Shown here: piece by piece, positions 41,432-49,648 of the stretch
Numbering within the stretch: position 1 is the first letter of the stretch
Layout of the letters: each line of letters begins with the position of its first letter
DNA from: M3007 sp044226205
GTDB lineage: Bacteria; Bacteroidota; Bacteroidia; Chitinophagales; Saprospiraceae
Length of the DNA stretch: 64,000 bases
Assembly (NCBI GenBank): GCA_044226205.1
Contig: JBGAHL010000004.1
Coordinates: 62,001-126,000, forward strand
Direction of reading: 5' to 3'
The notes under the pieces: model-generated
Databases searched by the model: none
What the model was told of the DNA's origin: nothing
Seen by the model: the letters and a program-made list of their open reading frames with translations, nothing else
Program-made: the position numbers and the translations under genes

Positions 41432-43555
41432 ATGTACGACATATTACAGTTGAACGACATGCTGGTGCCTGAATTAAAGGACATCGCCAGCAAGCTCGGT
41501 CTGAAAGGTTACAACAAATTCAACAAGCAAGAACTGATTTATAAAATCCTGGACGAACAAGCGCTCCGGGAGAAAAATTCTGCCAACAAGGACGTCCCTG
41601 TTGTCGATGAAGGCTCTGACGGTTCGCTCGGTCGCAAAAAACCGCAAATCCCCGCCACGCCCCCTGCGCAGGAAGAAACGCCTGCAACGGCCACTGGCAA
41701 ACGCCCCAGAAAAACCGTAAAAGCAGCACCCGCCGAACCCGCCGAACCGGCTGCCAAGCCGGAGCCGCAGTCGCAACCCGCTCCTCCTGCGCCGGTCAAA
41801 AAAGAACAACCGCGCCGCGAACAGGAACCTCCCCGCCGCGAACAACAGGATATGCGCCGCGACCGCGACAACAACCCGCCTGTACGACGCGACGAACCCC
41901 GCCGCGAACCCGATTTCCGCCGCGACCGCGACGACCGCGACCGCCGCGATGATCGCGAGCGCCGCGACGACCGCGACCGCAGGGATGACCGCCGGGGGGA
42001 CCAGCAGCGTCGCGAACCCGACTTCCGTCGGGATGACCGCGACCGTCGCGACGACCGCCGTGATGATCGTGAGCGCCGCGATGACCGCGACCGCAGGGAC
42101 GACCGCCGCGATGATCGTGATCGCCGCGACGACCGCCGCGATGACCGCAACCGCCGCGACGACCGCGATCGCCGCGACGACCGCAACCGCGATTTCAGAC
42201 CCAACCGCCCGGGAAATCCCAACCTGTTCGATTCGGATGCCAATAAATTTCAGCAATACGAAGAAGATGACTTCGTAGCGCCCAACAACGGCGAAGATGA
42301 AGACGACGAAATGATGGTGCGTCGCCCGGCTCAGGACTACAACGCCCCGCAGGACCTGCGCCAGCAAAACCAGCGCATGGAACAGGAGCCGGAGGTCATG
42401 CCCGTCATTCCTCGTGAAAAATTCGACGTCGAACTCGACGGCATTATCGAAGGCGAAGGCACCCTCGAAATGATGCCCGACGGCTACGGATTCCTCCGCG
42501 CCGCAGATTACAACTACCAAACCAGTCCGGACGATATCTACGTTTCGCCCTCGCAAATCAAGCTGTTCGGCCTGCGCACCGGCGACACCGTCAAAGGCGC
42601 TATCCGCCCACCGAAGGAAGGTGAAAAATATTTTGCCCTGCTGAAAGTCAGCAAGATCAACGGCCTCGACCCGAAAGACGTGCGCGACCGCGTACCGTTC
42701 GACTACCTCACGCCGCTTTTCCCGACTGAAAAATTCAGCCTGATCACCAGCCCGACCGGCCGTGATTTCGGCAACCGCATCATCGATCTTTTCACACCGA
42801 TCGGCAAAGGCCAGCGCGGCCTGATCGTGGCGCAACCCAAAACGGGTAAAACCTTCCTGCTCAAGGATATTGCCAACGCCATTACCAAAAATCACCCGGA
42901 ATGTTACGTCATCATCCTGCTCATCGACGAGCGCCCCGAGGAGGTGACCGACATGAAACGCAGCGTGCGCGCCGAAGTCGTTTCCTCGACCTTCGACGAG
43001 CCGGCAGAAAACCACGTGCGTCTGGCCAATATCGTGCTGGAAAAATCGAAACGTATGGTAGAATGCGGCCACCACGTCGTCATCCTGCTCGATTCGATCA
43101 CCCGTATGGCTCGTGCCTACAACACCGTGGCGCCGGCTTCCGGCAAGGTGCTGTCCGGCGGTGTGGAAGCCACGGCTTTGCAAAAACCCAAGAAGTTCTT
43201 CGGCGCCGCCCGTGCCATTGAAAACGGCGGCTCGCTCACCATCCTGGCCACCGCCCTGATCGACACGGGTTCGAAAATGGACCAGGTGATCTTCGAAGAA
43301 TTCAAGGGAACGGGCAACATGGAACTCCAGCTCGACCGCAACCTGGCCAACCGTCGCCTCTACCCGAGCGTGGACCTCACCAAGTCGAGTACCCGTCGGG
43401 AAGAACTGCTGCTGGACAAGGATACCCTGCAACGCATGTTTATCCTGCGCAACCACCTGGCCGATATGAAGCCGGAGGAAGCCATGGAATTTATCAAAAA
43501 ACAAATGCTGCATACGTCCAGCAACGCAGAATTCATGGAATCCATGAACCGCTAA
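41432..43555 (+). CDS. rho: transcription termination factor Rho with long Arg/Asp-rich insertion
   Basis: A 707-aa Rho, against about 420 in E. coli. The ATG at 41432 starts MYDILQLNDMLVPELKDIAS, the Rho N-terminal helical domain (to about 43). Residues about 45-320 are predicted disordered: first Pro/Ala/Lys-rich, then (about 140-260) tandem RRDDRDRRDDR-type repeats, then an acidic patch (NNGEDEDDEM). The cold-shock RNA-binding domain follows at about 333-405 (DGYGFLRAADYNYQ, DDIYVSPSQIKLFGLRTGD), then the ATPase core with Walker A QPKTGKTF (about 470), Walker B VVILLDSIT and the Q/R loops (GGVEATALQKPKKFFGAARA). The hexamer terminates untranslated transcripts. The insertion is a Bacteroidota trait linked, in B. 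thetaiotaomicron, to condensate formation. A 16-bp hairpin follows the gene. Confidence 0.97.
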   Translation: MYDILQLNDMLVPELKDIASKLGLKGYNKFNKQELIYKILDEQALREKNSANKDVPVVDEGSDGSLGRKKPQIPATPPAQEETPATATGKRPRKTVKAAPAEPAEPAAKPEPQSQPAPPAPVKKEQPRREQEPPRREQQDMRRDRDNNPPVRRDEPRREPDFRRDRDDRDRRDDRERRDDRDRRDDRRGDQQRREPDFRRDDRDRRDDRRDDRERRDDRDRRDDRRDDRDRRDDRRDDRNRRDDRDRRDDRNRDFRPNRPGNPNLFDSDANKFQQYEEDDFVAPNNGEDEDDEMMVRRPAQDYNAPQDLRQQNQRMEQEPEVMPVIPREKFDVELDGIIEGEGTLEMMPDGYGFLRAADYNYQTSPDDIYVSPSQIKLFGLRTGDTVKGAIRPPKEGEKYFALLKVSKINGLDPKDVRDRVPFDYLTPLFPTEKFSLITSPTGRDFGNRIIDLFTPIGKGQRGLIVAQPKTGKTFLLKDIANAITKNHPECYVIILLIDERPEEVTDMKRSVRAEVVSSTFDEPAENHVRLANIVLEKSKRMVECGHHVVILLDSITRMARAYNTVAPASGKVLSGGVEATALQKPKKFFGAARAIENGGSLTILATALIDTGSKMDQVIFEEFKGTGNMELQLDRNLANRRLYPSVDLTKSSTRREELLLDKDTLQRMFILRNHLADMKPEEAMEFIKKQMLHTSSNAEFMESMNR
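41921..42195 (+). repeat. in-gene tandem repeats encoding Arg/Asp units of Rho
   Basis: Imperfect tandem copies of short units such as CGCGACGACCGC and GATGACCGCGACCGC inside rho, encoding RRDD, RDRR and similar units. The reading frame stays open throughout. Copy number is likely to vary between strains through slippage or unequal recombination. The antisense strand also stays open because of composition and is not coding. Confidence 0.7.
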
Positions 43556-43579
43556 GCCGGGCAATCCGTAAATTTTTCC

Positions 43580-43625
43580 GGCGGGCGATACGTATTCGAT
43601 ACGTATCGCCCGCCTGCTTTTAAAA
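43580..43625 (+). terminator. 16-bp perfect hairpin after rho
   Basis: GGCGGGCGATACGTAT (43580-43595) pairs perfectly with 43599-43614 around a TCG loop, followed by TGCTTTT. It lies 25 bp after the rho stop codon. The following 220 bp to the lysozyme gene show nothing else. Confidence 0.7.
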
Positions 43626-43845
43626 GACCAGACATCCTGCCCCAAACTGCTACGTTCCGCCCTCCGAAAAGGTCGTTCGTCCAAAAAAATGTCGTTTTGC
43701 GACGAAAAAGGCGCGCAGTCCTTCCGCTTGAAAAAAGAGGCACTATTTTCGCCGTCGCGAAATCCGGAGGGAAACCGGATTCCAATTCCCCCACATTTTA
43801 TCGCCCCCGAAAAATCTGCCTGATTCATTAACGCCCGCTTGCGCC

Positions 43846-44577
43846 ATGCGTACGTTGAGCCTGATAGTTATGTTGTTTTACCCGTTTTTGACGGGTCGGC
43901 AGGCAAATTTTGCCCCGGCAGTACCCTTGCTGCACGGGATCGACGTGTCGCATTACCAGTCGTACATCGACTGGAATGCCGTGCAGACCAGGCATAGTTT
44001 CGACTTTGCTTTTGTAAAGGCGACCGAAGGGCAGGACTTTACCGACAGCCTTTTTTGCCGCAACTGGGATGCCCTGGGCAAATTGGGCGTCCGCCGAGGC
44101 GCCTATCATTTTTTCCGTTCGTACGGCTGCGGGATCGAACAGGCCCAGCATTTTCTCGAAACGGTGGATATGAGAGCCGGGGATATCGCTCCTGTGCTCG
44201 ATTTTGAAACGACCGACGGCATGCCCCGCGAAGTGATGCTGGAAGAAGCGCGCATCTGGCTCCAGCTTGTGGAGGCCAGCTTGCATGTAAAGCCGATTAT
44301 TTACACCAATCAGCATTTTTACGAAAAATACCTGGCCGGGGTATTCGACCATTATCCGCTCTGGATTGCCCGTTATTCCAGCGAACAACCGGCCCTGAGC
44401 AACGGCAAAGACTGGTTTTTCTGGCAATACTCCAATGAAGGGTGTATCGACGGCATTTCTCAAAAAACAGATTTGAATGTTTTTGTCGGAACGCCGGCGC
44501 TGCTCGACGCCCTGTGCTGGTTCCCCGCCGATTCCACCGGCGCTATCTCGGTTTCGGAAGCCCACGCCGCGCCCTGA
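43846..44577 (+). CDS. glycoside hydrolase family 25 lysozyme
   Basis: A 243-aa secreted muramidase. A short signal-like N-terminus (MRTLSLIVMLFYPFLTG) precedes the GH25 barrel: HGIDVSHYQ with Asp33, AFVKATEGQDF, GAYHFFRSYG, the catalytic Asp119/Glu121 in VLDFETTDG, PIIYTNQHFYEKY, PLWIARYSSEQP and FWQYSNEG. It hydrolyses the MurNAc-GlcNAc bond of peptidoglycan. It is a single-domain enzyme without wall-binding repeats, suited to periplasmic remodelling or predation. Likely transcribed alone after the rho hairpin. Confidence 0.93.
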   Translation: MRTLSLIVMLFYPFLTGRQANFAPAVPLLHGIDVSHYQSYIDWNAVQTRHSFDFAFVKATEGQDFTDSLFCRNWDALGKLGVRRGAYHFFRSYGCGIEQAQHFLETVDMRAGDIAPVLDFETTDGMPREVMLEEARIWLQLVEASLHVKPIIYTNQHFYEKYLAGVFDHYPLWIARYSSEQPALSNGKDWFFWQYSNEGCIDGISQKTDLNVFVGTPALLDALCWFPADSTGAISVSEAHAAP

Positions 44578-44617
44578 TTTTTGACGCCTAAATGGCGCAC
44601 TGCCCTGCCAATCATCC

Positions 44618-44625
44618 TACTTTTG
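44618..44625 (+). promoter_or_regulatory. candidate -7 element TACTTTTG
   Basis: Exact TAnnTTTG match 61 bp upstream of the M28 peptidase ATG. The -33 region lacks a clear TTG at the right distance. Confidence 0.4.
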
Positions 44626-44686
44626 CATCTTGTGTCCGGCATTTGCACGGATTTGCGTTCACCATTTCTTTTCCAACTTGACTGTA

Positions 44687-45928
44687 ATGTTAAAAAACAT
44701 CGCTTTTTTGCTCCTGTTTGCCTCGGGCCTCGCGCTGAATGCCCAGAAAATGGCCATTTCAGAAGATAACCTGCGCCGCGATATCACCATGCTCGCATCC
44801 GACGAAATGAAAGGCCGCGGCACTGGCACGGCAGAAGAATTTCGCGCCGCACAATACATCGCCGACCAATTTAAGGAAGCCGGACTGACGCCCAAGGGCG
44901 ACAACGGCATGTGGTTTCACCATTTCGGTTTCCAGAAATCAAGCGACCCGCACGGTGGCATGGTGGATAAAAACGCGCCCCAGGTGTATAGCCAGAACGT
45001 GGTGGCGTGGCTCGACAACGGCGCAGCAAATACCATCGTGATCGGCGCTCATTACGACCACCTGGGCCTGGGCATGGACCACAATTCGCTCGACGCCAAC
45101 CCCGAAGGGAAAATTCACAACGGCGCCGACGACAACGCCTCCGGCACGGCCGGTGTGCTCGAACTGGCCCGCTATTTTGCCCAAAACGGCGTGACGGAAA
45201 AACACAACTTCCTGTTTATCTGCTTCTCGGGAGAAGAACTGGGCCTCATCGGTTCCAAAAAATTCACCGACTATCCCACGATCGACCTGAGCAGCGTCAG
45301 TTTCATGCTCAACATGGACATGATCGGCCGACTCAATGAAGAAACACGACTCGTCGTGGGTGGCGTGGGGACGGCCCCCGATTTTGTGCCGACGATGAAC
45401 AGCCTGAACAACAACGGCATCAGCTTCAAACTCGACAGCGCAGGCATCGGACCGAGCGACCACACCTCCTTTTACCTGAAAAACATCCCCGTGCTGTTCT
45501 TTTTCACGGGTCAACACTCCGATTACCACAAACCCTCCGACGACACGGAAAAAGTCAATTTCTCCGGCGAGGCGCAGGTCATTGGTCTGGCCGTGAAGGT
45601 GATCGATGCCCTCGACTCGAAACCCAAACTCAGTTTTCAGGAAACCAAAGCCAACAAGGAAGACACGCCCCGTTTCAAGGTCACGCTGGGCATTATGCCC
45701 GACTACACCTGGGAAGGCGAGGGCGTCCACGTGGACGGTGTGACGGATGGCAAACCTGCCTCGGTTGCCGGTCTTCAAAAAGGCGATATCATCGTGAAAC
45801 TGGGCGATTTCCCGGTCAAAAACATCCAGGACTACATGAAAGCCCTGTCCAAATTCACCAAAGGCGATACCACGAAGGTGACGGTAAAACGCGGCACGAC
45901 CGAAATTACCAGCAACGTAACTTTTTAA
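44687..45928 (+). CDS. secreted M28 zinc aminopeptidase with C-terminal PDZ domain
   Basis: A 413-aa protein. The ATG at 44687 gives the signal peptide MLKNIAFLLLFASGLALNAQ; in-frame codons upstream are not needed. The M28 domain (about 25-320) shows the bimetal ligands: His/Asp in GAHYDHLGLG, Asp in GADDNASGTAG, Glu-Glu in FSGEELGLIG, Asp in LNMDMIGR, and His in QHSDYHKPSDD. The C-terminal ~90 residues are a PDZ domain (VDGVTDGKPASVAGLQKGDI, FTKGDTTKVTVKRG) that probably positions substrates. It releases N-terminal amino acids from peptides in the periplasm or outside the cell. Confidence 0.93.
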   Translation: MLKNIAFLLLFASGLALNAQKMAISEDNLRRDITMLASDEMKGRGTGTAEEFRAAQYIADQFKEAGLTPKGDNGMWFHHFGFQKSSDPHGGMVDKNAPQVYSQNVVAWLDNGAANTIVIGAHYDHLGLGMDHNSLDANPEGKIHNGADDNASGTAGVLELARYFAQNGVTEKHNFLFICFSGEELGLIGSKKFTDYPTIDLSSVSFMLNMDMIGRLNEETRLVVGGVGTAPDFVPTMNSLNNNGISFKLDSAGIGPSDHTSFYLKNIPVLFFFTGQHSDYHKPSDDTEKVNFSGEAQVIGLAVKVIDALDSKPKLSFQETKANKEDTPRFKVTLGIMPDYTWEGEGVHVDGVTDGKPASVAGLQKGDIIVKLGDFPVKNIQDYMKALSKFTKGDTTKVTVKRGTTEITSNVTF

Positions 45929-46001
45929 ACAAAACGCCGCCTGAAACGTTTGTAGCCCCCGAAGCTCATCTATTGCTCATTTCTCAAATCTCATCCATTC
46001 G

Positions 46002-46415
46002 ATGTATCCGATACAACTGACAACACCGATGGCCCAGGACCTCACCGACTACGGGTTCGAGGCGCTTACTTCTCCCGCCGATGTGGAGGCTATTCTGGGT
46101 CAACAAAAAGGCACTGCCCTGCTGGTCGTCAACAGCGTTTGCGGCTGCGCAGCAGCCAATGCGCGCCCTGGCGCCAAAATGTCGCTGAGCGGCGACAAAA
46201 AACCCGATCATCTGTACACGGTATTTGCCGGGGTGGATGGCGAAGCGACGGCCAAAGCCCGCGAGTTTCTGCTCCCCTACCCTCCTTCTTCGCCCAGCAT
46301 CGCCTTGTTTAAAGACGGCCAACTGGTGCATTTTCTGGAACGCCGCCACATCGAAGGGCGTTCGGCGGCCGTGATCGCCGAAAACCTGAAAATGGCATAC
46401 GAACAATACTGCTGA
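46002..46415 (+). CDS. brxB: bacilliredoxin (BrxA/BrxB family)
   Basis: A 137-aa thioredoxin-fold protein of the BrxA/B (YphP/YqiW, formerly DUF1094) family. The active site is NSVCGCAAANARPG, with the CGC motif that removes bacillithiol from mixed disulfides. The C-terminal half shows YPPSSPSIALFKDGQLVHFL and ERRHIEGRSA, both family-conserved. Its presence suggests that the cell uses bacillithiol, as many Bacteroidota do. It ends at a strong terminator and is likely monocistronic or the end of a unit with the M28 gene 73 bp upstream. Confidence 0.94.
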   Translation: MYPIQLTTPMAQDLTDYGFEALTSPADVEAILGQQKGTALLVVNSVCGCAAANARPGAKMSLSGDKKPDHLYTVFAGVDGEATAKAREFLLPYPPSSPSIALFKDGQLVHFLERRHIEGRSAAVIAENLKMAYEQYC

Positions 46416-46435
46416 TTCAATATCAATCAGTTGCA

Positions 46436-46473
46436 AAGCCGCCGGGACGTGATAAAGCCCCGGCGGCTTTTTT
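46436..46473 (+). terminator. intrinsic terminator after brxB
   Basis: AAGCCGCCGGG pairs with CCCGGCGGCTT around a loop of about 12 nt, followed by TTTTTA on the plus strand. It lies about 20 bp after the brxB stop. Confidence 0.85.
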
Positions 46474-46554
46474 ATTTTGTAAAAAATATCCTCCCGTCGG
46501 GGTGCGGTTGTCCGTAAGATTTTGTCCTTTTACTCCAAAATACGAACCCGACTC

Positions 46555-47967
46555 ATGAATCAACTGATCGCCCGTCTGGCAGGGCCTGTTTTGTTTCTGA
46601 TCGTACTGTTATTGCCCGCCCCGGCCGGCATGAGCGAGCCTGCAAAACTGTGCGCGGCAGTTACGCTCTGGATCGCGGTCTGGTGGATCACGGAAGCCGT
46701 GCACACCTCGGTCACGGCCTTGCTGCCCCTGGTGCTTTTTCCGTTGACAGGCGTGATGCCGATCAAAAATGTCGCGCCCGAATACGCCAGCGAGATCATT
46801 TACCTGTTTATGGGCGGGTTTATTTTTGGCAAAGCCATCGAACGATGGAGTCTGCACCGGCGCATTGCGCTGAGCATGGTCAACTGGCTGGGCAACCGGC
46901 CGGCTGCGACCCTTTTCGGCTTCATGGCGGCCACGGCTTTCATTTCGATGTGGATCTCGAATACCGCGACGGCTGTCATGATGACCCCCGTTGCCATCGC
47001 GGCCGCAGGCAGGTCCTCGTCCAATTTTTCAAAATCGCTGTTGCTGGGCGTAGGCTACGCTTGCTCGATCGGAGGGCTGGGCACACTGGTCGGCACCCCG
47101 ACAAATGCCATTTTTGTCAATTTCATGCATCAAAAACTGGGTCAGGACATTTCTTTCGGGCACTGGATTCTGGTCGGTTTTCCGGTCATGGTACTGATGC
47201 TGATTGCCTGCTGGTTGTTGTTGCTGCGGCTTTTCCCGCTCGACAAAGCCGGGGAAGCCAGTGAAGAAACCAGCGAACACATTCACCATGAACTCGAAGC
47301 GCTCGGCCCCATTACCCAGCCGGAAATGCGACTGATGATCGTATTCGGACTGGTGATTTTGGGTTGGATAAGCGGCTCCCTGCTGTGGTACCGCTGGTGG
47401 CCCGGCATTAACGACACCGTGCTCATTATCAGCGGCGCCGTGGTTTTGTTTTTGATCCCTGCACAGGGAAAAAGCGGCATTTCTCTGATGGACTGGCCTA
47501 CCGCCGAGCGCATCCCCTGGGGGATTATCGTGTTGTTCGGCGGCGGGCTGGCGCTGGCCAAAGGTTTTGACCAGAGTGGACTGGCGGGCTGGCTGGGCAG
47601 CTTGCTCGAAGGGCTTAAAAGTCTTCCGCAGGCGCTCATTTTGTTGGCAGTACTGGTTTTGGTCGTCGTGTTGAGTGAAATTGCCTCCAACATAGCCACC
47701 GCGGCCATGATGATGCCCGTATTGGCCGCACTGGCCACCGCCATCGGCGTCGACCAAAACGGATTGCTGATGACCGCCACACTGGCAGCATCCGTAGGAT
47801 TCGGGCTGCCGGTCGCCACTGCGCCCAATACCATCGTTTTCGGCTCCGGGTTTCTGACGGTGCGCGACATGGCGCGGGCAGGTTTTTTGCTCGACGCTAT
47901 TGCCATTCTGATCTTGCTGGGCGCAGCATATTTTCTCTTGCCGCTCGTCTGGGGGATCACCCTTTAA
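46555..47967 (+). CDS. DASS-family (SLC13-type) sodium/dicarboxylate or sulfate symporter
   Basis: A 470-aa transporter with about 11 helices. The ATG at 46555 (MNQLIARLAGPVLFLIVLLL) was preferred to an in-frame TTG at 46522. The two DASS signature segments are present: ISNTATAVMMTPVAIAA in the first half and ASNIATAAMMMPVLAAL in the second, with the VGTPTNAIF and APNTIVFGSG substrate/Na+ loops. DASS proteins import di/tricarboxylates, sulfate or phosphate with sodium; the exact substrate cannot be read here. The GMC oxidoreductase starts one base after the stop codon, so the two are almost certainly co-translated. Confidence 0.92.
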   Translation: MNQLIARLAGPVLFLIVLLLPAPAGMSEPAKLCAAVTLWIAVWWITEAVHTSVTALLPLVLFPLTGVMPIKNVAPEYASEIIYLFMGGFIFGKAIERWSLHRRIALSMVNWLGNRPAATLFGFMAATAFISMWISNTATAVMMTPVAIAAAGRSSSNFSKSLLLGVGYACSIGGLGTLVGTPTNAIFVNFMHQKLGQDISFGHWILVGFPVMVLMLIACWLLLLRLFPLDKAGEASEETSEHIHHELEALGPITQPEMRLMIVFGLVILGWISGSLLWYRWWPGINDTVLIISGAVVLFLIPAQGKSGISLMDWPTAERIPWGIIVLFGGGLALAKGFDQSGLAGWLGSLLEGLKSLPQALILLAVLVLVVVLSEIASNIATAAMMMPVLAALATAIGVDQNGLLMTATLAASVGFGLPVATAPNTIVFGSGFLTVRDMARAGFLLDAIAILILLGAAYFLLPLVWGITL

Positions 47968-47968
47968 C

Positions 47969-49567
47969 ATGCATAATTTATTAATGATGAATGACTTGCA
48001 ATACGACTACATCATCATCGGCAGTGGATTCGGCGGCTCGGTAAGCGCCTTGCGGCTCGCGGAAAAAGGGTACAAGGTATTGGTCGTTGAAAAAGGCAAA
48101 TGGTACCGTGCGGAGGATTTTGCCCGCACCAACTGGTCGTTTGCCAAATGGCTGTGGCTGCCCTCGTTGCGGTGGTTCGGCATTATGAAGATCACCATTT
48201 TCCGCCATGTCGGCGTCATCTCGGGCACAGGCGTAGGCGGCGGCTCGCTGGTGTACGCCAATACCCTGCCCACGCCGAAACCCGCTTTTTTCCAGTCGGG
48301 CAGCTGGGCCTCGCTCGCCGACTGGCAGACCGAACTGGCGCCTTTTTATCCGCTTGCCCTGCGCATGCTGGGGGCAACGAACAACCCGCAACTCTTTGAC
48401 GGAGAGGTCGCTTTGCAAGCTTTGGCAAAAGATATTGGCCGGGAAAAAGACTTCGAACCAACCCGCGTTGCGGTTTATTTCGGCGAGGCCGGACAAACGG
48501 TCCCTGACCCTTTTTTCGACGGAAAAGGCCCGGACCGGACCGGCTGCAATTTCTGCGGCGCCTGCATGACCGGCTGCCGTCACAATGCCAAAAACACCCT
48601 CGACAAAAACTACCTGCATTTGGCCCGGCAACTGGGCGCCGAAATTCTGGCGGAACAGGAGGTGGTCGACGTGCGGCCGCTCGATGCGGCCGACGGTTCG
48701 GACGGGTATTCCGTGAGCATTCGCAGCGCCACCCGTTTTTTCAAAAAACACCAAACCCTGCGGGCACGCGGGGTGATCTTCGCAGGCGGCGTTTTGGGCA
48801 CAGTCAAGCTCTTGCTCCAACTCAAACGGAAGTCGCTGCCCCGGCTGTCCGACATGGTGGGCCGGGAGGTGCGCACCAACAACGAAAGCCTGATCGCCGT
48901 CACTCAGCTCGACCAATCAGCCGATTGGTCGCAGGGAATTGCCATCGGCGCCATTGTTTCCACCGACGAGCACAGTCACCTCGAACTCTGCCGTTACGGC
49001 GCTGGGTCGGGCGCCTGGCGGCTCACGTTTTTGCCATTTGTTGAAGGTGCGAACATGCTGGTTCGGTTTGTAAAAATGTTTGTCGACGTCCTGACGCATC
49101 CGCGCACCTACTGGCGATATTTCAGGGTGCGCGACTGGGCCAAAAGTTCGACCGTCATGTTGTTCATGCAAACGCTCGACAGCACCGTCACGTTTACCCG
49201 GACGGCCTGGGGCGGGTTGCGGACGCGAATTGTCGGCGAAGAGAAGCCCACGGCGTTTATTCCAAGAGCCATCGAACTCGCCCGGCGATTCGAAAAACTG
49301 GTAGGCGGCAAGGCAATGGCCTTCGGGCTGACGCCGCTGGCCGGCATACCCGGCACGGCTCATATTCTGGGTGGTTGCGTGATGGGAGAAAACCCGGCAA
49401 GGGGGGTAATCGACCGGGAAAACCGGGTTTTCGGTTATCAAAACATGCTGGTTTGCGATGGATCGATGATCTCTGCCAATCCAGGCGTCAACCCGGCATT
49501 ATCCATCACCGCCATTGCCGAGCACGCCATGAGCAAGATTCCCGGGAAAGTGGAATCCGGGCACTGA
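47969..49567 (+). CDS. GMC-family FAD oxidoreductase with four-Cys motif
   Basis: A 532-aa flavoenzyme of the GMC/cholesterol-oxidase-like family. The N-terminal FAD-binding Rossmann motif is YIIIGSGFGGSVSALRLAEKG, minus its last residue in length here, followed by the GTGVGGGSLVYAN loop. A cysteine-rich segment at 193-203 (C-x2-C-x2-C-x3-C in GCNFCGACMTGCRHNAKN) has the spacing of a [4Fe-4S] ferredoxin site. The C-terminal GMC signature includes GGCVMGENPARGVID and GVNPALSITAIAEHAM, with the FAD/active-site region. A hydroxysteroid or other alcohol substrate is plausible but unproven. It follows the DASS transporter by one base. The start could be 47969 or the ATG at 47984. Confidence 0.9.
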   Translation: MHNLLMMNDLQYDYIIIGSGFGGSVSALRLAEKGYKVLVVEKGKWYRAEDFARTNWSFAKWLWLPSLRWFGIMKITIFRHVGVISGTGVGGGSLVYANTLPTPKPAFFQSGSWASLADWQTELAPFYPLALRMLGATNNPQLFDGEVALQALAKDIGREKDFEPTRVAVYFGEAGQTVPDPFFDGKGPDRTGCNFCGACMTGCRHNAKNTLDKNYLHLARQLGAEILAEQEVVDVRPLDAADGSDGYSVSIRSATRFFKKHQTLRARGVIFAGGVLGTVKLLLQLKRKSLPRLSDMVGREVRTNNESLIAVTQLDQSADWSQGIAIGAIVSTDEHSHLELCRYGAGSGAWRLTFLPFVEGANMLVRFVKMFVDVLTHPRTYWRYFRVRDWAKSSTVMLFMQTLDSTVTFTRTAWGGLRTRIVGEEKPTAFIPRAIELARRFEKLVGGKAMAFGLTPLAGIPGTAHILGGCVMGENPARGVIDRENRVFGYQNMLVCDGSMISANPGVNPALSITAIAEHAMSKIPGKVESGH

Positions 49568-49648
49568 TTTCCGGATTGAAAAGAGGGCAGTTGCAGCTGA
49601 CAGCAAGCGGAATGTGGCTATATTGGCCGGTGAAGCAAGCTGTTGAAA

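Noticed and set aside
41921..42195. Possible CRISPR array
   Set aside because: The repeats are in-frame codon repeats of rho with no unique spacers and no cas genes nearby.
41474..43828. Long open frame (784 codons) on the strand opposite rho
   Set aside because: Its translation is low-complexity Arg/Ser or Val/Ala-rich antisense of the repeat region, and rho motifs on the plus strand are complete. It is a by-product of GC-rich third positions.
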